Origin: Branchipolynoe longqiensis
Lineage: Eukaryota > Annelida > Polychaeta > Phyllodocida > Polynoidae
Assembly: GCA_030323885.1 (NCBI GenBank)
Contig: CM059198.1
Coordinates: 77,932,931 to 77,996,930 of the forward strand
Length of the DNA: 64,000 nucleotides
Direction: 5' to 3'
Positions 57,785-64,000 of this stretch are shown piece after piece. The first letter of the stretch is position 1. The number at the start of each line of letters is the position of its first letter. The notes under the pieces are model-generated. The model saw only the letters and a list, made by a program, of their open reading frames with translations. It did not search any database and was not told the origin of the DNA. The position numbers and the translations under genes are program-made.

Positions 57785-58947
57785 ATCTTTAAAACTTGGA
57801 GATATTTGAAGTAAAAACATGTCAAATTAATGTTTGCATCCAATTGAAATGCTACACATAGGCCTTGCTTAGGCATTCGTTTTTAGCAAAACAGAACAGC
57901 AGAGGAGCACTAAACTACGATACATCGTAAATGAGTGTACTCAAGCTAAACAAGCGTCAGCGGGGAAAATCTTGTCTCCTTCACCCACCAGACTCTCTGA
58001 CTGCAGCTACACGCACATGTCCAAGATGGCACTGCACATTCCGAGCACAAATTGGACCCATCAGTCATAGACGAGTTCACAACAAATGAAGAGTTGCTGT
58101 GATCATCGCCACCAATGTGTAAAATTCTCTGATTAGGTATATATTGAGTATCGAGATGGCTAAATAAGAAACAGTACTCCCTTTATAATGGTCACACCAG
58201 GGGAGGGAAACAATGCCCCTTTAAGCAGAATCCCTCCCCCTTATCTCGCCCAGCCACACTGTATCTGTCATCTTAGGTAATCCCACGATGGCTAGGTGGT
58301 GGACAGAGCTGGTTGGGAGAGGGGGTGAGTCCTTAAAGCAGCCAATGGTGAACTATATTAGGGAGAGATCATGTGGAAGAGGAATGACTGGTGTGCATAA
58401 GTGTAATAGCCAATGCGAAGGTCTCTTACATCCACTGTTGTATGTATCTGAAAACAATATATAAGTGAATACAACTAAGCAATCAGCCTCTTATCTATCT
58501 ACACTTCTGCTGGTGCTGAACTCGGATCGTGTGTTGTGTTGTGTGTCATATCTACTATGGGGTAAGCTCTAGCATGTAATTTATTTAATATAGATATGAA
58601 AAGGGGGAACTTTGAATTATACACCTTATGCAGGATATTACGCCTTATGCAGGATATTATGCCTTTTGCAGGATATTATGCCTTATACAGGATATTATGG
58701 TAGTCTAGCCTTATTGAGCAGTACAGCTAATAACATGAGTGAACATGATGAAAGTAACCATAACCTATGTGTACCGCCTAACTGGATCGGCCATCAATAG
58801 CATTTAAACGCCCACTTATATATGATGCGGGGGCCCACAAGACGCCCAAGAGAGGGAGAGCTTGTCGAAGCTAGTTTTGTAGGATTAAATCTAGGTCAGT
58901 TGTTTCCCTTTTGAAAATATATCATGCATTAATTGGACTATGCCGCT
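57785..58947. mobile_element. Kolobok-like element, right end and part of body
   Basis: GGACTATGCCGCT followed by TTAA (58948-58951) is the right TIR of the family at 2626. Near 57800 GAGATATTTGAAGTAAAAAC and ACATGTCAAATTAATG resemble 2745-2790. The middle (58200-58600) is unrelated and has a TATA-like CAATATATAAGTGAATACAA; it may be an insertion such as a solo LTR. The left TIR was not found. Confidence 0.45.
58620..58700. repeat. 19-bp tandem repeat, four units
   Basis: CCTTATGCAGGATATTATG repeated with small changes. Confidence 0.85.
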
Positions 58948-58981
58948 TTAAATGCTATCACTTTTCCAGAGCACCCTTAGT

Positions 58982-59315
58982 TTGTTTGTTTATTGGAGTT
59001 TTACACCCTGGCAACATCTAAGGTCATGTCAGGACGGGTACCGACTTTTGACAGTGCACACTCATGGCGGCCTTATAGTACTGCCCCACTGAGAAATCAG
59101 TTCCACCAGCACCATGAACCAATATCCCACTCAGTCACATTATCCTGACACTGAGCTAATCAGTCCTGGCCCTATCCTATTAATGCCAAGTGCCAGGCTA
59201 GGAAGCGGCAAGTATAAATTTTTATAAGTCATTCATTTGATTGGACCGGGAACCGAACTCCCACCCTTCCGCATGCGAGGCCCGGGCTCTACGGACTCGG
59301 CCACCGGGCCCGGTA
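58982..59315 (-). repeat. SINE-A copy, full length
   Basis: Tail GTTTGTTTATTGGAGTTTTA, body, then head variant GAACTCCCACCCTTCCGCAT and GACTCGGCCACCGGGCC. This head form matches 34560-34640. Confidence 0.86.
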
Positions 59316-59580
59316 GAGGGCGCCTTTAGAAGTGTGCCTAATTGTTACTTATGGGTCCACAGCTGAGCAGACCTGTGGAGTTTGGAGATTAGTGGTGAGG
59401 TATGGATTGTCATTCCTCCTCTCGCAGGTCACAACCTGAAAGTGGGCTCCACACAGAGGCGCATTTGTCTGCGGGCCGATTCTCCCAATCGTGCATTCTC
59501 TGAAGCCACTTCCGGCAATGCCCCCAGGGCAGGAACAGGACTCACCTGATTGGTTGTATGTTACAAACTGGAGGGCGGGC
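59316..59580. other. no recognised feature
   Basis: Unique-looking DNA leading into the 60-bp array. Confidence 0.4.
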
Positions 59581-60240
59581 CTTAGTTATTAGGCATTCCT
59601 GCCTTTTGTTATTGTCAACCCTTTCACTTCAAGTTACATACTTAGTTATTAGGCATTCCTGCGTTATGTTATTGTCGTCCCTTTCACTTCAAGTTACATA
59701 CTTAGTTATTAGGCATTCCTGCGTTATGTTATTGTCGTCCCTTTTAGTTCAAGTTACATACTTAGTTATTAGGCATTCCTGCGTTATGTTATTGTCGTCC
59801 CTTTTACTTCAAGTTACATACTTAGTTATTAGGCATTCCTGCGTTATGTTATTGTCGTCCCTTTTACTTCAAGTTACATACTTAGTTATTAGGCATTCCT
59901 GCGTTATGTTATTTCTGTCCCTTTTACTTCAAGTTACATACTTAGTTATTAGGCATTCCTGCGTTATGTTATTTCTGTCCCTTTTACTTCAAGTTACATA
60001 CTTAGTTATTAGGCATTCCTGCGTTATGTTATTTCTGTCCCTTTTAGTTCAAGTTACATACTTAGTTATTAGGCATTCCTGCGTTATGTTATTGCCGTCC
60101 CTTTTACTTCAAGTTACATACTTAGTTATTAGGCATTCCTGCATTATGTTATTGTCGACCCTTTTACTTCAAGTTACATACTTAGTTATTAGGCATTCCT
60201 GCATTATGTTATTGTCGTCCCTTTTACTTCAAGTTGCGTA
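59581..60240. repeat. 60-bp tandem repeat, exactly 11 units without indels
   Basis: Each unit is CTTAGTTATTAGGCATTCCT plus GCGTTATGTTATTGTCGTCC plus CTTTTACTTCAAGTTACATA. All eleven are exactly 60 bp with a few substitutions (TGTCG, TTCTG, TGCCG; ACTTC or AGTTC). The plus strand encodes a 20-residue repeat (LVIRHSCVMLLSSLLLQVTY) without stops. The frame starts in unique sequence at 59558, but no other sign of a gene exists. Confidence 0.97.
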
Positions 60241-60285
60241 ATTCAGAACGTCGGACGACAAAGTAGCATAACAGCGGAGATTATT

Positions 60286-60615
60286 GGGTAGTTGTTGCAG
60301 TTTTATGTTCTGGCAACATCTAAGGTCATATCAGGACGGGTACCGACTTTTGACAGTGTGCACTTATGGCGACTTTATACTTCTGCCCCATTGGGAAACA
60401 AGACCGCCAGCACCATGACCTGATATCGCACTCAGTCACATTATCCTGGCACTGAGCCAACCAGTCCTTGCCCTTTCCAAATAATGCCGAGCACCCGAGT
60501 AGGAAGCGACAAGTATCAATTTTAAAGTCATTCGTTTGACTCGACCAGGGTTCCAACCCATGGGTTTAAATCACACGATCTACCAAAACAGGAGACGGAT
60601 GCTCAACTCTCGTGG
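60286..60615 (-). repeat. SINE-A copy
   Basis: Tail GTAGTTGTTGCAGTTTTATG, body, double B-box region and GGAGACGGATGCTCAACTC, ending before the A box. Confidence 0.85.
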
Positions 60616-61320
60616 AGTTTATTAATTACAAAGTCAAGACAAGATGTTAGCGTAAAACACTGCCCAGTTTCAGGTTGGTCGGTTTTGAGAGGACGGAAGC
60701 CTTTTGTTGGGGTGTGTGGGACGGATGAAAGAGGACAAGCTGCACACACCACATGCAGTGTTGGAGTGCTGAGAGCGAAATGAACTGCTCACAGTACAAA
60801 ACCAACAGTCACAGTTTTAGTTTGGCTGGTATCCGCAAGGTGGCGTATGTCTTTGTTGTGTATTCTCAGGAGCATAAAGGGATTACGAGCCAAGTAGGTC
60901 AAGGTGGTGGCATCACCGCTATGTATCCATAGTTACCAGGAGGAGCTGGGCTAGGGCAGCATTCAAGGTATGCCTCACCGGCACCTCGGAAATATTCGCG
61001 CTAATCTCAATGACTTTAGCTGTCGGGTGCCTCGAAAATGGCGGCCTCCATAGGGTGCAGCCATTTGCAATTGAAAAGAACAGCTCAGATTGGCTGAAAC
61101 AACTGAATCCAGTGGCCATTTTGAAGGTGCTTTTTGCCTCCTCCCTGAAAAGGGAGACGTCTCGGAGTCAACACCCAGGCCCACCCTGAACGCAAATAGG
61201 CTAAAGAGATTTAGGTAAATATAACAGGCTAGTCTTCATGAGCTATCTTACTTTAGTTCGAAATAAGTAAATGACTAACTTTGGGGCTCATTGAATTAAC
61301 AATGAGCAACATTTAACTGA
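60616..61320. other. no recognised feature
   Basis: No gene or repeat supported. The frames are short. Confidence 0.4.
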
Positions 61321-61324
61321 TTAA

Positions 61325-61460
61325 TTTTGGGATGACCGAATGAGTTGAGCGTCCATCTACTACTTTGGTAGGTCGAACCTTGGTTGAGTCAAACCAAAAT
61401 TGATACTGGTCGCTTCATAGCCAGGCGCTTGGCATTACAAGGATAGGGCAAGGAGCAGTG
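61325..61460 (+). repeat. SINE-A fragment (head and early body)
   Basis: GGGATGACCGAATGAGTTGA (61329) to CATTACAAGGATAGGGCAAG, then it joins a piece of the SINE-C 3' side (GTGGAATGAGGAAGACCAAT), a mosaic also hinted at 56136-56196. Confidence 0.75.
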
Positions 61461-62054
61461 GAATGAGGAAGACCAATTGTCCACTATTGAAATGTCCACT
61501 ACTTAATCAACTAATGTCCCAACAACAACAAATTAAATAATGATAGCCACAGGCTTCAGCAGTAGTAGATTGAACTAAAATGACTTAACATTCCCTGTGA
61601 CAAATGCTTAATAAGTGCTCAACTCATTATCCCAGCCTGTCTTGTTACGCGTAACATATTAACAATGTTCAGTGATTAGAAACTTACACCATCAGCATCG
61701 AATAATTCTTATCGGAGATTGCTAACTTCTTGAATAGACAAACAGCTAATATTTATCGAATATTAATTAATAATTTGAATTCGTAGATATAACATGTGCT
61801 TTATGGACCTCAACGATCGGGGTTTCACTGTACACATATATATATACATATATATATATGAAGTATAATTAATGATGCTCTATAAACGAGAGGAAAATGC
61901 TTGTTGTTATTTATTACTGTGTAATTGCTTATTGGACAATGACCTCCGACCTTCAATTCAGTGCGGGGGCCCGCTTCAACGCCTCTCACGGTCGATTCGG
62001 CCATTACGATTGCCATTTGCCTATTGATTTATATAGGAATATATGAATATATTC
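61461..62054. other. no gene; a possible pogo-like element end
   Basis: CGATCGGGGTTTCACTG ends at 61830 and is followed by TA, the inverted form of the CAGTGAAACC end at 45342. TA-rich runs surround it. Confidence 0.35.
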
Positions 62055-62240
62055 TCAGCGGCAAGTGAGTAGGACAGTGAGCAGGCGAGCGGTTGCGCCA
62101 CCGTCGGAGCTGAGGCATGATCAGTAGATGAGTAGGTGAGGTTCAAGCACCCGATCACTGGTGTGTGGGTGGTAGGATAGTATAGTATTCCATGTTATTA
62201 TACTTGTATAATTCTTATACAGCATATATATATTGTCTTA
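62055..62240 (+). repeat. repeat D, copy 2
   Basis: Partner of 43581-43770 over GCGCCACCGTCGGAGCTGAG and TTATTATACTTGTATAATTC, with indels between. Confidence 0.7.
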
Positions 62241-62564
62241 TATATATGTATATATATAGATATATATATATAGATTCCTCCGAGTGAGTTGAGGATTGGC
62301 CCCAAGCAGGAGGTAGAATGGTGCATGCTGGTACCCCACCCTGGATAGGGGGGCGGGGGGGTCCAGGGTACTACAGGCAATGAGGCATTGCTACATGCGA
62401 TAAAGGGTTTATCACTATCTATATATAATGGGGAAGGTCTTATGGAGGATCTTCAATACGAATCTGCCCTCTGGTGACAATGCAGAGAACTAATGTTGTG
62501 GGTAGCAGTTCACTGTGCAGCAGGATGTGGGAGAAGGTCTTATGCAGGATCTCCACTATTAATC
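62241..62564. other. short internal duplication, no gene
   Basis: GAAGGTCTTATGGAGGATCT at 62433 recurs as GAAGGTCTTATGCAGGATCT at 62533. CTCTGGTGACAATGC at 62470 recurs at 63986, at the window edge. Confidence 0.5.
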
Positions 62565-63105
62565 GGAGCTGGACGTAGCTGAGGCGGTAGAGTGTCCATC
62601 TGTGAAGGTGTTGGTCATCCTATCGATCCCGCTCAGTGGACCCAGTTGCAGTTTGGGCTATTCTCCGTTCCATCCAGTGGTCCACAACTGGTTCATCAAA
62701 TGCTATGGTATGTACTGTCCTGGCTGTGGGAAAGTGCATATAAATGACCCCTTGCTGCTTATCGGAAAGCGAACCCCATGTGGCAACAACAGGTTTCCTC
62801 TAAAGAAATGTGTCAGAATGACCAAATGTTTGATCTCCAATAGCCGACTGGAGGCAGATACAGTTTATTGGAGCCGCAGGCGGCCTAGCGCGCTGCAGTA
62901 ACCGGATGTGGGCTACCTGGTGGGCGGCCCCAACATCAAAGCAGCACAGTGCTGCCTAAACATGAGAGCTGCACTGTCCCACCGGAGCGTTTGACCAACG
63001 ACTAACCGATACTCTGCTCGAATAATATTTCCGTAACTAGTTACACAACACAAAATTCAATGTGCTCTAGAGGCGTCGTTAAATAAAACAAACTTTCCTT
63101 TTTTC
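62565..63105 (+). repeat. RUDI-like V-SINE (molluscan), with an extra internal segment
   Basis: The tRNA-like head GACGTAGCTGAGGCGGTAGA with a CGATCCC B-box remnant is followed by the body GGTATGTACTGTCCTGGCTG, GGAAAGTGCATATAAATGAC, CCCCTTGCTGCTTATCGGAA and CCAATAGCCGA. The 3' end is TGCTCTAGAGGCGTCGTTAA plus ATAAAACAAAC. I recognise this from molluscan SINEs of the RUDI type. Between CCAATAGCCGA (62848) and AATGTGCTCTAG (63058) lie about 200 bp that I do not expect in the usual element. Confidence 0.75.
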
Positions 63106-63344
63106 CAATACTAATTTGCCCTCTTGTAAAATTCTTCGATTGTAAGGCAAAGTAGAAAGATGGGTTATGTGAACCACAGGGCCACAGCAGGCAGAGGGTT
63201 AACACAGCCAGATAAGGATATCCCACCAAGCACACAGGCCATGGTACGCAGGTGGGTTGGGGATTGGGGGCTGTCTATCCCATCTAATGTTTGTGCTATC
63301 TCTCCCATCACTATGTTTAGGCTGTCAATCATCCACATGTGGAG
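63106..63344. other. no recognised feature
   Basis: Leads into the 47-bp array. The plus-strand frame opened here is extended only by the repeat. Confidence 0.4.
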
Positions 63345-63725
63345 CTCTACACCCCACTGGAGGACAACCATTAGGAGGACAATCAACCAGGGCATACAAC
63401 CCACTGGAGGACAACCACTAGGAGGACAGTCAAGCAGGGCATTCAACACACTGGAGGACAACCAGTACGAGGACAATCAACCAGGGCATACAACCCACTG
63501 GAGGACAACCACTAGGAGGACAGTCAAGCAGGGCATACGACCCACTGGAGGACAACCACTAGGAGGACAGTCAAGCAGGGCATTCAACACACTGGAGGAC
63601 AACCAGTAGGAGGACAGTCAAGCAGGGCCTACAACCCACTGGAGGACAACCAATAGGAGGACAGTCAACCAGGGCATACATCCCACTGGAGGACAACCAC
63701 TAGGAGGACAGTCAACCAGGGCATA
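63345..63725. repeat. 47-bp minisatellite, about 8 units
   Basis: The unit is CCACTGGAGGACAACCACTA plus GGAGGACAGTCAAGCAGGGC plus ATACAAC. CCACTGG and ACACTGG variants alternate in a two-unit pattern in the left half. Confidence 0.93.
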
Positions 63726-64000
63726 CTCTACTGTACTATCCAAGCAGATATTCTTGTATTAGTAGATATTGTCGAACTAGTCATTATTAAAGCACTCATT
63801 CTCTACCAGGATGCTGTGTTGTCAGGTATGTGTGTTGTGTTCTGCTGGACTGTCACTATTATTCATAAGACGGGTTGTAACTGTAACTAACTTGTAGCTT
63901 GGGTCAATCAAATTATCTGCGGCATTCTGATGGGGTTCACCAACAATACTTGAAAGGCGGTAAAGTAATATTAGCAAACTTCATACTCTGGTGACAATGC
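63726..64000. other. no recognised feature
   Basis: The window ends in CTCTGGTGACAATGC, also present at 62470, so a repeat boundary may lie at the edge. Confidence 0.4.

Noticed and set aside
58555..58568. ATGGG/GTAAGC as a start codon directly followed by a splice donor of a host gene
   Set aside because: The motif is suggestive but short, and no downstream exon could be supported in the remaining sequence.

Overview
This window is repeat-dense, non-coding-looking nuclear DNA of a metazoan, most probably a mollusc. The main clue is a SINE at 62565-63105. Its tRNA-like head, its body and its 3' end (GTCGTTAAATAAAACAAAC) read like RUDI, the V-SINE described as widespread in molluscan genomes. 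I see spliced transposon genes with GT/AG introns, tRNA-derived SINEs, LTR elements, MITEs and large minisatellites. I found no convincing host gene, rRNA, functional tRNA, CRISPR or bacterial-style operon. Nearly all long open frames lie in tandem repeats and are artefacts of repeat length.

Layout. 1-3236: SINEs and a TTAA-flanked MITE. 3237-7500: about 86 units of a 48-bp minisatellite sitting inside a dispersed repeat, whose unexpanded copies occur at 42230-42425 and 46660-46865. 7600-12510: SINEs, an ACGT-rich MITE with TAA target duplications, and an LTR. 12608-16940: a 25-bp minisatellite of about 170 units. 17200-20600: three SINE families and a small MITE. 20633-31402: a large DNA transposon. 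31400-34900: a decayed tyrosine recombinase, a 185-bp tandem dimer and SINEs. 34910-42130: an LTR of one retroelement split by insertion of a Ty3/Gypsy element on the minus strand, whose gag is fused in frame to integrase by an internal deletion. 42130-49020: SINEs, a broken DIRS-like gag, and a CCGGAC-rich MITE with TTA target duplications. 49200-50900: C-rich DNA, a perfect AT palindrome and a 42-bp minisatellite. 51000-64000: SINEs, TTAA-type elements, a 60-bp x 11 array, the RUDI-like SINE and a 47-bp array.

The most interesting object is the ~10.7 kb element at 20633-31402. Its ends are long imperfect inverted repeats (best core 20762-20913 against 31133-31286). Inside are two convergent spliced genes. 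The minus-strand gene (29789-24932, one 1.86-kb intron, about 998 residues) looks like a transposase with a DUF6589-like layout: a DN motif, a zinc ribbon, a CDG motif, an H-x-E-x-N motif and a late glutamate pair. The plus-strand gene (exons 23266-23492 and 24076-24812, probably preceded by 22588-22748) encodes a clear MADS-box domain followed by a low-complexity linker and a basic tail. A MADS-box protein carried next to a transposase inside one inverted-repeat element is, to my knowledge, not a described arrangement in animals. No database search could be run here.
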